From Branchiostoma floridae (lineage: Eukaryota; Chordata; Leptocardii; Amphioxiformes; Branchiostomatidae): a DNA stretch of 64,000 bases. The notes below the pieces were generated by a model. It was given only the letters and a program-made list of their open reading frames with translations. It searched no databases and was not told the DNA's origin. The stretch lies in NCBI RefSeq assembly GCF_000003815.2, contig NC_049984.1, positions 10,844,601-10,908,600 of the forward strand, in the 5' to 3' direction. Positions 35,831 through 49,719 of this stretch are shown piece after piece (the stretch's first letter is position 1; the number at the start of each line of letters is the position of its first letter). Both the position numbers and the translations under genes were made by a program.

Positions 35831-38800
35831 CGACATGAAACCATGGGTGAAACAAGGTCTTCAATTATGGTAAAGTTGATAGTAACAACAGATATGGCTT
35901 TCTGGAGGTCAGACTTAACACAATTGTCAAAGTTTTGATCTCTAGAACTTCAGATCTGATGAAATACCCTTTCCTAAACTGACTAAAACTGTCCAAAAGA
36001 ATGGAAGTGGTTTCATTGGCTTCTTAAAAAGGTGAAATTTTTAGGAATTCAAATTAGGTTTTGGGAATGCAACACAAACCAATTATTTGTGACAGGGTTT
36101 CCTTATGACATTCCTTTGCTCATATGTTCTTTATTTTTCATCACCTTTCCAAGTGGTATTACTAAACTTACAAACCATACCCTGTCTGGGGTATGTAAAG
36201 AATCCATTATACTGGCAGTTACAAATTTAATTGGAAGCTCTTAATTCTTGTCTGAAGAAGAGGTACATTCAACATTCCTTGTTGAATATTAATCTTCAAT
36301 GAAGTCGATGTGAGTCTTTCAATATTCAGCCTCAACGACGTACTTAAAAGTTACATGTAATGTATTTGTTCTAGCGTGTATAAAAGGGATGTAGGGGAGA
36401 CTCTAATTGTTTTCGACACAAATTTTCCATTGCACAAGTCAGCTGGTGCTACAAAAAGAAAGCATGGTGCATAAATGCTTGTTGATATTGCCATCTACCG
36501 AAGCAAGCTTAGGCATATCAAATGTGAGTTCATACTTATATTCATATTACTGAGCAATTAGTCCACTACTAAGGAACAACTTAGGTTGAAATGACAACTG
36601 GCTCCTTTTTAAAAGTTACTATAAATAGTCATTCACCTGCGGCAGTACCAGATTTACAGTGTATGGGGCTATAGGGGGAAATGTGTATTGTGTTTTTGAT
36701 AGTAAGAGTGTGAGTGTTTTGATACATCGTCATCTGTGATACTCTATTAGCAGAACGTTGCCTTGTGAAACACTGGAAGGGCTGACCCTGACATGAGTTT
36801 GACAGAAAGCTAGGACAACTGAATGCCAAGTCCACTTCCAGTCACCTAGCAGCTAATTGGGCTTATCTGTTGGTTGAAATGGCAGGGTGCACTGTGCCAT
36901 CCATCTTACTGTTAGGATAGGCAATCACTGATAATGTCAAACCACCACCACCAACATATTTGAAGGTGTTGGTCTGAAAGTGCTATGGTGAGGTCTTGGA
37001 GATACAGGCAGGACCTAAATGACTGAGAGAGAGATACATGTTTATACGGCCAGGAGAACTCTGCCACTTGAGGGAATTTTGCTGTGTAAGAAAATTTCAA
37101 CAACCTTGACAAAAATTGGAGTATATATACAGATGTCAAAATTCAAAGGAAATTTAAAAAAAAATAATTGTTGGGTATTTCATGTTAGTGGGAATTGGGA
37201 TGTCATGAAAAATTGGCTGAAGCCCTGTGTAGGAACAGTTTATCATCAAAATTTCCAAAATCCACTCTGGTCTCTGATTTCAATCTTTAGTTTCAGATTA
37301 TGGATCAAGAGTTTTCTTTGTTGAAATCAAACTACATTTGTAGTGTCCATATTCTATATTGCCAAAGATGAACTATACAAAAAGTTGATAATGGTTTCTC
37401 AAAAAAACGTACTGGTAGCAGTGGTAGCCAATCAATGACAGATATCGGTGAGCTATTTTACAACCTGATATGACAATAGTGCTACCCAGGTGCATGGAAT
37501 GAAAATGGTTGCTGTAAAAGATGAAGCCAATTAATTGATCATAAATTATAAATGTGACATTTGCCATGCCATGCACACATTGTATCGTCAATGACATCAT
37601 AGAAGTACATGTAGCTAAAAGTTAAATGTGTGGTAAAGTTGTGGCCGCCATATGATCATATGATCAAGAAAGCAAAATAATATATTCATATAACTGTTGA
37701 AAAATGATATTCTGTTTTAACATTTATTATCAAGCACAGACTTATCAATGCCTCAACAGAGGAAAGCAAAGTGTATACAGTATATTCCAAAGAAAACAAA
37801 ATATGGGGGAAAACTTTCTTGCTGCTCGATGTGCAGTACAATGGAAAGCATGATAAGCTTTTAAAAAATGTCCCTTCTACCGTAACCTTCTCAATCCCAT
37901 TTACATGGTCCCATCACGAGATAGACAGGCATGATACCGGTAACATCTTGCAGTACCTGCTCGGATGCAAATTGCCCCATGTCCTTTCTTATCTCTCTCT
38001 AACAAAACCTCTGGTAAACTATGATGGAGAGTAGAAGTTAGAAGAAGCCAGGGAGGCAGAGAAAGGCCAGAAACCATAAAGCCTGGATCACATTGCTGTG
38101 CCGGGTGATGTGTGGAACATGTAACCATGGATGACAACTTCTACATTGCTGACATTTCTGGGAAATTACTGTTTCACAAATTCATGGACAAATTAATTCA
38201 TAAACCTTTTTGGGATGCACAAGTGACCTTTTAGCACAATGGGTGCTACAGGGAGGGTTTTTTGGTGACATAATCTCGTCTCGGCAACACTTGTTGTCAA
38301 TTACCGTCAATGCATTAAGCCGTTGCAAATGTCTGGGGAACGATAAAGCTTGGAGGACGTATGCGGAAGCTATTGCAGCGATCATTAAGCACTTGTGCAC
38401 TCAGCGGGCAATTTCACTTATTTGGATTGTGCTTTTACTGTCTCGTCACTGGGCTATTACATCAACTACCCCGTTTTTACAGCATTCAACATTATAAGTG
38501 AGTTAAATTGGGCATGGGCTGTTGCTTTTTGGATACTTTTGGACAAGTCTAAATTTTCCAGACAGTGGTCTAACTCATGATACCAGTATGCAAGAACATT
38601 TTAATCATAATAAGGAAATTTAGTCATGCAATTTTGCTTTCACAGTTAAATGGCATTCTACTCTGGTATTCTTTGCACAATATGAAACTGTTTTGTAACA
38701 ACAACATGCTTGTAAAATACTACATAGTGAAAACAGTGATTGTACACTAACAATTCTCTTTGATGGCAGAAATGACGTAAATTTCTCCATTCTTCACATG

Positions 38801-41650
38801 TCCATTAGTCGTCGTGAAATTTTAATGACATTTGGTTGTCAGGAAAAATTGGGACAAAGTATGGTAATTTGTACTCTTTCCCTGCTGCGAGGGTTAAAGC
38901 GGCTGCTGACTTCCCATTTTGGTAAAATCTGAATAGCAGAGGAGAACTGTTTGGGGGCAATCTACAGGAGACTCAAAGTCTGTGGTGAATCAGGAACTTA
39001 AACTTTTTGTCTGCCCTTTTCTTGGTGACAGAATGCAAACCGTTGAACATAGTTTTGACAAATGGAACGATGCCTGCCATCAGAATATGCTCTTCAATAG
39101 AAGATGGAGGGCCTACTTAGAGCCAGCTGAATGGGATCTTTTCTTGTAAATTACATGTTTGCAAATTGGATGCAATAGGAAAAGCAAGTCCCATGGATGC
39201 GCCCCTAAGTGATGACACAATTATTTATTGATGATACACCTCTACTATCGTCTCCATCTACAAGTGATGGCATAAATTCTACCGGGATCTTCTCACTTCT
39301 GACATGCAAACCAGGAGTGTTGCCCCCACATTAGCATGTGTACCCACATGCGTACACTTCCGGCCGTAATGTCGAGCAAAGCGATAAGCGAGTGCCAGGA
39401 TCGATACCGGCGTTGAAAGTTTCATGAGACATTTGGAGCTGGGATGAGATGCTCTGCCGTTACCACTCGCCCAGGGATTTGCCATGTCACTGATAATAAA
39501 AAACATAATTGAGTGGAGAGAAAGTCTGGAAATATTTGGGCTTATCAAGGACGACACACTTCCTTTGCCCTCTCCTGTGGCGCAGTGCACAAAAGCCAAC
39601 GACGACCAACAGGGGAGCAGCCAACTCTCTGATGGCCCTTAATGTTATGTTTTATTTAGTCAGCCCCATCAACACAAAGCAGGTACAGATATCTTGAGTG
39701 TGAAAATTGGCTCAAACATCATAACCGTCACTCAGGCTGAAAAGGAGCCTGTCAAATACATTATCTAAAGTCACGCAATCATTGATCTACTTCCCAGTTT
39801 AGTGTATTGTCCCATTTTTGTACCCATTACCACCCTAATGCACTTGCATGTTCCATACAATTTGGCCCTTTTAGGCCATTAGCCATGTGTACTCCTGTCG
39901 TGAGAGGGACATGATTGGAAAATTGCTTGCAACAAGTATAATCTGTGTTTTATTGGCTCTCATGACAGTGGCAAAACAGGCAGCTAACAATCATGAGAAG
40001 CCTGTGATGGGAATGTAGATATCCAAACTGCATGTTGAAAACAACATACAGCTTTCTGTAATGGCTTTGAACCAAGAAAACTTTCAAAATATGGCTGTCC
40101 ATAGTGACAGACATGTGCAGTGGATAGAATTGTTATTTGATAGCTTTGTTTGATCCTTTTCATTGAAAGTTCAAGTTACACTAAGAAGTAAACTGTGACG
40201 TTTGATGATCAGAAATCATCAAATTACTGCTTACAACAAAATACAAAAATGTACATCAGTTCCAAACCTTAGAACTACATGTATGGATTGGGGCCATTGC
40301 TTTGGGTCCATCAAGCATGCAAATATGTGGTCCATGTGTTGGTAGTGAGACTTAGAGGATCAAGTATTAATTGTTTGATGTTTCCACAGATAGGCAATTG
40401 GATGATGATGTCTTTAGAGGTGGTGAAGTCATTTCACATAGAAGCTGGTACTACATGAATGCACTACATGAAACATATTGCGAATTTGAATTTTTCATGC
40501 GATTATTCCCATGGGCCATAGAACTTATCATAACCAGTGTACCAACAGTGGATATTTATGATCACCTGAAATTATGCACATAACAGATGCAGCCAGCTGA
40601 GTGGGTTTACATTCATATTGATGTGAAGCAACTTTTTAAAAAAATCTATGATTTAATGAACAGTTCACCCTTTGTGAAATGTTCAGAGTTATTGCAAATT
40701 TCTTACTTTATTCATTTATTGTTAAGCTTGTCGAAGTCTGTCCATACATTATCCTGTCAGCCTTTGGGACCAACTTTGGACCCAGGCAAAGCCTATCCTG
40801 CCAGACTCCAGTTCTTCTGCCTCACTATCTTCCATATCACATCCTGTCACTCTACAATATTCTAATAACTATGGACACAAACCAAGGCAAATAACAACAG
40901 ACCAAAATACCTCCATTTTCACTCGTGTAAAAAGCAGCAAGTCTTTTTTGTGACCACATACAACTACATAACATACATATCCTGTCAGTCAGTCAGCCAC
41001 TGTACAGTATGTCATCAGCAAATTTTTAACCATGTCACTACATTCAGCCTATACTGTCGTGTAGAAGCCAATAAACTGGATATGTGCAGTTTGATATCCT
41101 GGGTCGATATTGTTTCGTAAAGCACGGTGTCCTTGGTTAATCATGAACTTTATGGCCAAAAGAGTGGTTGCCTAACTAGTAGCCTCAATATCATGGATTT
41201 CCATGCTTGTGTGGATACTTTGCCTAACTAAATGATCACCAGTGCAGACTGTGCTATTGTGCCAGTCTGCCTAACACACCCATTGTAGCATATGCCATGT
41301 ACTGATGCATGACCCGTATTTTGGACAGCTATTGCCCAATACAAATAAGTTGTAGCATGAAATTAAATAACTTAAATGGGAGAATAACTACTTGTTGATA
41401 CCACGGAGAGTAAACTAATGATACCAAGGAGAGTCGGTATACGCGGTACAAGTTGTTATCATCATCCAGTCATGCTGGTTGCCTCAACGAATTTCTGGCA
41501 AAAAAATGTTCCAGCAAAGTAGATATACATGCACAATCGCTAACAGTCACAGTTCATCTATTTGTTAAGTTTATGAATACTTCATATCTGGATTTCTGGG
41601 GGAAAACGGTGAGAAAAACGCATTTCTAATACCAACAGGCCCTCCAACAT
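35831..41650. other. Intergenic DNA upstream of RPGRIP1L with two candidate islands
   Basis: No gene recognised. Two repeat-free, CpG-retaining islands stand out: about 38,200-38,430 (GTCAATTACCGTCAATGC, ATTAAGC words) and about 39,240-39,560 (CACTTCCGGCCGTAATG, GGATCGATACCGG). No exon of FTO or of any minus-strand gene was found next to the RPGRIP1L promoter. Confidence 0.35.
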
Positions 41651-41654
41651 CCAA

Positions 41655-41760
41655 ACTTACCGCCATTTTGGATTTTCCCATAATGCAGCAGTACGCATGC
41701 GCACACGGTTTAAAATTCAAAATTCCACAATTGTTTTGATGCCGACTTCCGCGTTGAAAG
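41655..41760 (+). promoter_or_regulatory. RPGRIP1L promoter, TATA-less, with YY1, ZNF143, NRF1 and ETS sites
   Basis: Within 95 bases lie CCGCCATTTTGG (41660-41671, YY1-like), TTCCCATAATGC (41675-41686, ZNF143/Staf-like core), TACGCATGCGCA (41692-41703, NRF1-like) and ACTTCCGC (41745-41752, ETS-like). This set is typical of broadly active TATA-less promoters. It lies directly upstream of the first donor site (41855), so transcription probably starts between about 41,700 and 41,800. Confidence 0.65.
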
Positions 41761-41854
41761 GTTCTCGTGTATTTGTACAATTAAGAAGAAAATCAATGGA
41801 TATACCACAGCAACTTGAATGAAACGTATATAATCGTGTAAAAGAGTTCGACTG
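41760..41854 (+). other. RPGRIP1L: RPGRIP1L 5' UTR exon (start approximate)
   Basis: GTAAGT follows position 41854 and stop codons occur in the frame that would join exon 2, so this exon is untranslated. Its 5' end is a guess from the promoter motifs. The join to exon 2 is most likely at 42,544 (TTACAG) or three bases later (CAGTAG). Confidence 0.5.
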
Positions 41855-42608
41855 GTAAGTCTGATATAGTCTTATTATGTGTCTAAATGAGAATATTTGT
41901 TGTTTGAGTAGTAGAAAGTTTTGCCCCCCTCCCCATAAGACACCGCTTGTTAGGGACGCGATGAGCAGGTGTTAGCGATGATAGTCAACAATGGGGCCTT
42001 TTGTGTAATTTCTAATGAGATTTCCAACGTTTATGTGACCGGCAGTATATATTGTCGCTTTACGCGTATGCGATGGGAGTCTTTTGCTTGTCAATACGCA
42101 AGAGAAAACCTATATGATTTATAAACTACACAACAGGTTGTTGTTTATGGAAAGTAGTTCAGTAGACACATAATCGACACTGGTATAGGCTAGGTAGGAA
42201 GCATGTCTTGGGCAACACAACAGCACCAGAATTGGATGAGCCAGATCCCAAAGTCTGTTTTCTTTATTGGCACAGGCTATCGACAGGATGTTCCTGTCAA
42301 TAACTTAATAATTTTTTTCACCATCAACTGGACGTCCTGTCAGTAAGAATTTTTGAGACAGAATGTTTCTTTGATAATTTTGTGAGTAACAGTGTGATCC
42401 TGGTATTGTTTAATGAATGCGAATTAAAAAAAAATATTTATTGAACATATTTGTGTGTCTTCACTGTGGCAAGTACCTAAAAAAACATTTCAATTATAGT
42501 ACCTGTTTCTCAATTACCGGTATTTTTGTTGTTACACTTACAGTAGCATCTGAACTACCAGAACTTCACAAAGAGGGAGAGAAACACAATGTCCGGACAA
42601 GTGTGATC

Positions 42609-45600
42609 ATGACTGATGACGGGTTTGACCACATCCCAGTGAGGGATGGACCACAGTTCCAGAGGGCAGGGGGCATGGAAAATGGTAAGTCTCGGATAGA
42701 AATACTGAGGACCCGAGCTCAGTCCCAGGGTCAGCTCAGCTTGGATATGTTGTAAGGGAGTGCATTCGTCTTGCAAGGGACGTAAAATGGGGGTCCTGCA
42801 GAAGACAGAACAAGAATTTTTCCAGAAGTTTTCAGTTTGTGGTGAAAATGTTTCCAAGATCATTAACCCCCCCTCCCAAAAAAATGTCAACATTTACAGT
42901 ATTCCTCTCTTCCATTTGCAGAGCCCCCTGGCCAGATCCAGGTGAAGCAGCGCCAGATAGTTGCCCAGTTGAACCGGGATGAGTTGGAAGATCGGTACCT
43001 GCGGCTGTACGAAGAGAACATCATCCTAAAGAGACATGGGCGCAAGCAGGAAGATAAGATTAAGCGGTATGTTCTGTAGCTACGCATGTTGTTAAAACAT
43101 TACATGATATATAATCTTTGTTGAATAGAATTGTTCCAGAAGAATAGCTTCTGTTGGTCATCTAGGATGATTGGTAAAGATATTAAATGTTTCATTTTGT
43201 GTCTCCTTCTTACTAACTACAGGATGGCAACTAAGCTTCTTCGACTTGTCAATGACAAGAAGAAAGCTGACCAGCAAGGAGCTGCTCGTGGTGCTGCTAG
43301 GCCAGGTTTGTGCATCTAGAACTGGCACTTAATTATTTTTGCTACTGTATCTAGATTGAAGTAGTTCACAAAGAATCTAAATTTTGGATCGCTAGTTTTG
43401 ACTTTTTGGGTACTTGGATACTTGGACACATAATTTAGCCCATTAGTTATCATAATCTTCCTGAACTTCAAGACCTAAAAAACACCCTGCTTCTTTTTGT
43501 CATTACGTTTGCCATTGCTACATTTTGCATTCGTTGAATTTCTCACACGTCTTTCCAATATAGGTGGCCCTGCAAAGCGTGGAGGCAGAGACATTGAAAC
43601 AGAAGAAATGCTTGAGGAGCTGCATGGAAAAATAAGGGACCTGGAAAAAGAGAATAGATTGCTTAAGGAAAAGGTGAGCAAATAGAAACACTTTAAGGTT
43701 TTATTTTAAGAGCATAAAACAGTTGCAATAAAATGGTTTGTATAGAATTTCAGCAGGACTGTTGTACTTATGTTATTGGAGAGTTTGACAAAGATGTATT
43801 TGTGCTTTTCAGGTGATGGTAGCTAAACAGCAGTTGTCTTCCCAAGGCAAAAGGCATACACCTTATACAGGTGTACAGTCAAGAATCAATACTGTAAGTA
43901 TGAATGTCAACTATTCAGAGTCTATTCCACACTATTGTAACTTACTGTCAAGGTGTTGAATGGGAAATATTTGCAGATCCATTGCCTCCTATGTAATCTC
44001 TAATTGCCTGTGTCTACTGTATATGTAGGGCATCAAGAAAGTAGGCCAGATGGTTGCTGTACAACAGAGACTGAAGCCAGGAATGAGGGTACAGGGACCA
44101 GAGGATGTCAGGTCAGTCATCTGTGGTTACGCTATGTGTACTCCAAACCTAGTGTCATTCACTGTTTTCAAGCTTATAAGGTATCTGTATGTTAAGGGAA
44201 AAGGTTCCATAGCCTTATGAGACTGTACAGGCAGTGGGTCTTAGGCATGGTATTGGAAGGATCAAACTCTTCCTTCTTCTTTCACCATATTTTTACCTCC
44301 CCAACCAAAGTCAGGTACCTACCTTTATACCTTGGTGGAGTGAGGAAAGTTGTGTAGAGCCTACTAGAGGATGTCAAGCCAGTAATGCCAGGAATCAAAC
44401 CTCTGACCTGTCTATCTCTCATCTGCTAGCCTAGCCATAGGCCATTCAATGTCATGCACGTAATGGAGGGATTTGTATTTTGCTCACTGCAAACACATGC
44501 ATCTGAGCCATAGAAATCATGTTCTTTCAATATTGCATGTTGCACCATTCTTTCATTTTCTTGTATAACTGTACAGAAGACTATAGAGTAATTTTTTAGC
44601 TGAGGGAATATATACTGAATTTTCTTTACATTTTGTTTTTGCTCTCGCCAAGTCTGGCAATGCTAATGGTGTTTATGAATCCTTGAAAAATTTTGGTGGT
44701 AGCGTCAGAAATGAGATTGATCCTGGTACCCTCCTGCTTTCAGGGCAACCTCCCGGTCCACCCAGCCGAGCGTCCTGCCGCGGTACGGCCACAGCCTGCT
44801 GGAGGAGGCGCGGGAGGAGATCCGCAGCCTGGAGGACCTGGTGTCCAACCTGCAGGACCAGATCAGGGACCTGGAGGGGGAGACAGACATGCTGAGGGAG
44901 CAGATGAGACTGAAGGATGCTGAACATGAGGAGGAGCTGCTGAGGATGAGGGAACAGATGGCAGCTGGACAGAGGTGAGGGTTTATAGTCAAAACTGCCC
45001 CCCTCCCCAAAAAACAGTCAGATGGACCAATAAAATCTGGTCTATGTGGACAGGTGGTCAATGTAGATTTTTAATGTTTGTATCAATGGCAAAAATGTGG
45101 TCACATTTGCCATATAGAGTTGATCATATGTACAGAATTGACTTTAACATACAAGATGGAATACAGGTGTAAAAAAACCTCTGCTAGTAGCCATCCCAGA
45201 CAACAGAACGTGGGGAGGGAATATATATACATATCATGTAAAATCCAACGCGAAAGGTGAAGGAAGTATGGTCCTTGATTTTATAGTACCAGTAGTTATA
45301 ATGTGCACTATGGTTTTCATCTCCAGGGGGAGCATTCAGGAGAATGTGGACATGATCAGGTTACAACGAGAGCTGAAAGAAAAGGCCACAAAGCTCACAG
45401 CCATGCAGGCCAAGTACACCAACTTGGAGGAGGTCAGTTCTGTACCGTATCTTTGAACCATCTATTGTTAAAAGGACTCAGTGTTTCATTGTTTGGAACT
45501 GAAGCAGAAGAGAAAGAAACTTACCTAAAACAAAATGTTTGCTTCTATGAAGATACATACATACACATACATTAAGGTAAACATGAAATATTTGCTTGAA

Positions 45601-48600
45601 TCCTCCAGAATTTGAGAACAGTGAAGGGAAGCCATGACCAGGTGCTGCGTGAGATGGACGGGTTACGGGAACACCTGAAGGCTGAGCAGAACCGTGTCCT
45701 CAGGCTACAGAACGACCTGAAGCAGGGAGCTACAGCACACAGGACAATCATAGAGGTCAGGAGATATCAGTTCAGTTCAGTTCATCCTCATATGAGGTGC
45801 CAGGATATATAGTCTGTTCTAATGTGTGATGATACTGGTTTTCAAAGCTGTTGGCTGTTGCACATTGAAAAGGCTTTGATAAAATAGTACCCTCCAATTG
45901 AAGTTTGCAATTAAAATTTTCAACTTTGACATCAATTAATATTACTAATGAAACAGCCTGTAGAAGTATTCTTCATATAAAATGTATATAATACGCAATG
46001 TATTACGGGGGTACGAGGAACTCCTCACATCCTTGGTTGGAAGTCCTCCTAGGAGACGGATACTCCAAATAACAAAGCTGCATCTGCTGAAGCCGTCTCA
46101 CACCTGTCATACAGTTCTGTCCCTGTGAGACTTAGTGCTCCAGTAGACGAGAGGGTGGAGAAGGAATTGCACACCCCTCCTTCACCATAAAAAGTCATGT
46201 GCAGGTCAGGCAAAACAGGTAAATGCCTGTCTGCCTGCTCATCTGTCGAATCGACAGGAGAACCATATTTACACACTGTTCTTGTATTTTCAGCTCCAAG
46301 AGAGAGTAGCAGACTTAGAAAAGGAGAATGATATCATTAAGGAGGCCAATACACAGCTCCAGATGAGGTATGATGTTGTTTATTTTAGTCAGCTTTACAT
46401 TTCTAAAAGTTGTTGTACAAGAAGTCCTTATACGCAATAAGTTGTTTTATGTAGATAATATTTATTTCCTTATCAGAAGAAATACAAGTGCTCCAAAGGT
46501 GTCTCATTGATTCTAAATGGAGACTTTTTATCAACTATTTTCCTTGCTAGTGCTTTTGATGCTGAGAGGGAGAGGCAACACAGAGCTACAGAGACCAAAC
46601 TGAGGGTGCAGATAGCTCAGCTGGAGGCCACCCTCAAGTCTGACCTGCATGAAAAGAATGATGTACTGGACAGGGTCACCTTAGAACGAAGTAAGCCAGT
46701 ACAAGTCTGATTATAGAGCTATGGTGATCGTGATAGGAAGTATACAAGTAGTGAAATGCAGGTGATGGAACAAAATATCACCCAAAAATTACTGCTTACA
46801 AACAGACTGTGACAGATGTATTGTTTAAGTTGCTCATAGTATTTACTGACTTCTTGCAGTTACATGATTGTGTATCATAACTTCCTCTCATATTCATGTC
46901 AGCAAACCTGCATCTACTAAATCCCCTGCATGCTGAAGCTTTGTAATCAGCCGTTTCACAGTTCCAGCTGTGCATGTGCAGTTGCGATGGATTGTTGTCT
47001 ATGGCCAGAGTTTAAGGGCTGTATTTTGTACACAAAGGATAACTTGCAAATAGCCAGGGGCACAGATTTTGACTTTGCACCACAATGCATCATGACTGCA
47101 CATGCACAATAAAAACTGTTGAACAACTTATTGCTGTGCATTTCTACAAAGGTGGTGACTTCCATAAGTGCTTATCCTTCACAGATGCTTCCTCACATAA
47201 CCTGCTCTTCTCCTCCACTGTTGTTTCTTCCCTCCACACCTCAGGTGCTAGCTCCTCTCTCTTTGATAGCTTCTCACCTGCTGGCTTTGAAAATCTGCCG
47301 GAGATACCGGCACAATCAGGTGCTGAAGGTATTCTGCCCGTGTCTTGGAAATCTTGGATGGCTTTCTTTCATTTCTGTCTCTTAGGTCTTGTTGTTGTGG
47401 TGATTTGTGAAAGTAGCATATACTTTGTTTTTTTGTGACCAAAGCATGTACCAGGCTTAATTTTCTGTGTGCATATGCACCCTTGTGTACTCAAAATTGA
47501 AACTGTGCATCTGTTTGTTTTTTCAATTTGGGTTTTTCTGTAGGGCTAGGTATGTAAATTAAATTGTACATTGGTAAGTGACTGAAAAAATATTAATGCC
47601 TTTATTTTGTTGTATTTCTTGTGTAGAAATTGGGTTCATTGTTCCTTTCTATATTTTCTTGGCATCTGCATTTTCAGGTTAGGTGTACCAGTGCACCTAT
47701 TCCCATGAGAGGATTTTGAGCTCTGATGTATTACAATATAGTTTTGGGTTCATTTATTTACTAAGCTATTGCATGGCAAGATTTCTAGACAACCACACCT
47801 TCTGTATACATTACCATTTATTAATTGGTAGATAGTGCATGCAGATACAAATCTACATCTTTAGGTAAGAAATGGCATTCTGCACTTATTGATAGCTAAG
47901 GATGTGTTAGAATCATACATTGAGCATCAATTATTGAAAACATGTGGACAGAATTCTTCTTGACTAAGGATACACATAAGTGTCCTACATTTTGTATTCT
48001 TACTTTTGACATCTGGTTTCTACTGGTAAGATCTTTCATACAAGGTGTTCCATAAGGATAAATGACTATCAAGGCCAGGCTGTTGTCAAAAGTCAAGAAA
48101 ATATATCACTTTGCTTAATCCACTATCGTTAGTATTGCCATAGCTGTGTCAGGCTTATAGCTTGATATTTCCTTCTAATGGGACAGCCATATTTAATAAC
48201 TGTAAAATATAAGTACTGGTCTTGTAGAAGTACTGGTATGCATGCTTGTACTGGTATGCATGTACATGCAAGATGATATGTCTTATTCCAGTTTCCAATT
48301 AAGTGGGATATTGGAAGTACTGCAGATAATGGGTAGACTTGGAATATGTCATATGACTGTGTCCCCTCATTTTCTGTTATAACCAGGTCAGAATGATAAG
48401 ATGCGAGAAGAGCAGAAGAACCTGCAGATCCAGTACTACAGCACCAAACAGGAGCTGGATGAACTCAAACAGAAGATGCAGTTTTTCACAAAGGTAAACA
48501 TACTGTTAGGATTTTTATTCTTGAACATCAAATGTTTCCTTTGCTAGCTCTTGCGTGAAAATGCTTGGCTTGGACAGTTATATAAAAAAAGAGATCATCA

Positions 48601-49719
48601 ACGAATGTAAAAAACAATGGAAGGCATACTAATCTTTTCAAAGAGCCATTGTGGAAAGTCTTCACAAACACAGTGAACTTATATGTTATATGGTGTGATC
48701 TTTTTTTCTTCAGGAAAGTGCTGTTGACTTTCAGGAGCTGGAAGAGGCATTAGTTTTGATTAAGGTTGGTATGGCTGTGACAGTTTTGTTGTCTATCTTG
48801 GAAAATACAGTAGGTCATAATTATTATGGAAGTATATGTACAATTAAGTTGACATTTATCTTACCAAGCCTTGATGTGTTAACATGAAGGCCCATCTCAC
48901 ATGATTTTGTATATTCTATGTACCTTCATAGACAAGAAAAGAGAGAGGAAGTCAGAACCTGGACTTTTTGGAGAAGGTGGAAGAGGAGAAAAGCAGAGGT
49001 AAGCTTACAAATTGTTTGTACAGTCAGTCATACTTTAGCAGATTGTGTACTTGATGTCTATCTATGAGGTGGCACATGTCACAAATTGTATTTTTGGATT
49101 CTTCCTGTTACAGAGTCTTATATATTAATATGGTGTTACACAATCTAGATTGTAGAACAGATATTTGTAGCAGTTCCACAATGCCAACTTTGCAAGCAAT
49201 GTGAATCAGCCAATGAAGTGTTTTAACAAGAAAGTAAAAGCTCTTTATTCTTGATGCTTACACATTCTTTGAATATTGCAGACCTGCAACAGAGAATGGT
49301 GCGGTTACAGGCTGAGCATGCAGACACGGTTAATGAGCTGGAGAAAACACGCAACATGCTCATCATACAGCACAGGATCAACAAGGACTACCAGACTGAG
49401 GTACATATACAAACACTTACCACTGTTCTTAAAGATAAATTTAACTTCTCAAAGATAAATGATGGGAACTTTATAATTTTGTCATAAATGTTAGTTGAAG
49501 TGGAACATTTTCATGCATAAATCATGCAAATAAGCAAGTAATTTGCATAAAATCTACTAGTATTTCTTGGAGGTATGAGATTGCTGAACTCTAGTTTCTG
49601 CTGTTTCTTGTGTTCAGGTGGAGAGTGTGTCCAAGAGGATGGAAGACCTGAGGAGGGAGTATGAGACCAAACTAGAGGAGTATGCCAAGCTGCTGGACAT
49701 CAGGGCTGCAAGGATAAAG
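42609..49719 (+). CDS. RPGRIP1L: RPGRIP1L N-terminal coiled-coil exons (2-17)
   Basis: Exons: 42609-42684, 42922-43066, 43223-43305, 43564-43673, 43813-43893, 44029-44111, 44744-44974, 45327-45432, 45609-45755, 46294-46367, 46551-46690, 48387-48493, 48714-48764, 48932-48998, 49282-49400, 49618-49719 (574 residues). The protein begins [17 protein letters not shown]; heptad-rich, Glu/Leu/Gln-rich sequence dominates from residue 40 on, as expected for the oligomerising coiled coils of the family. The exon at 44744 is markedly GC-rich compared with its neighbours. Many of these exons are below 110 bases, so gene finders may skip some. Confidence 0.93.

Noticed and set aside
41478-41492. GTTGCC half-site upstream of RPGRIP1L as an X-box
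   Set aside because: The second half-site (TCAACGAA) does not fit the RFX consensus.
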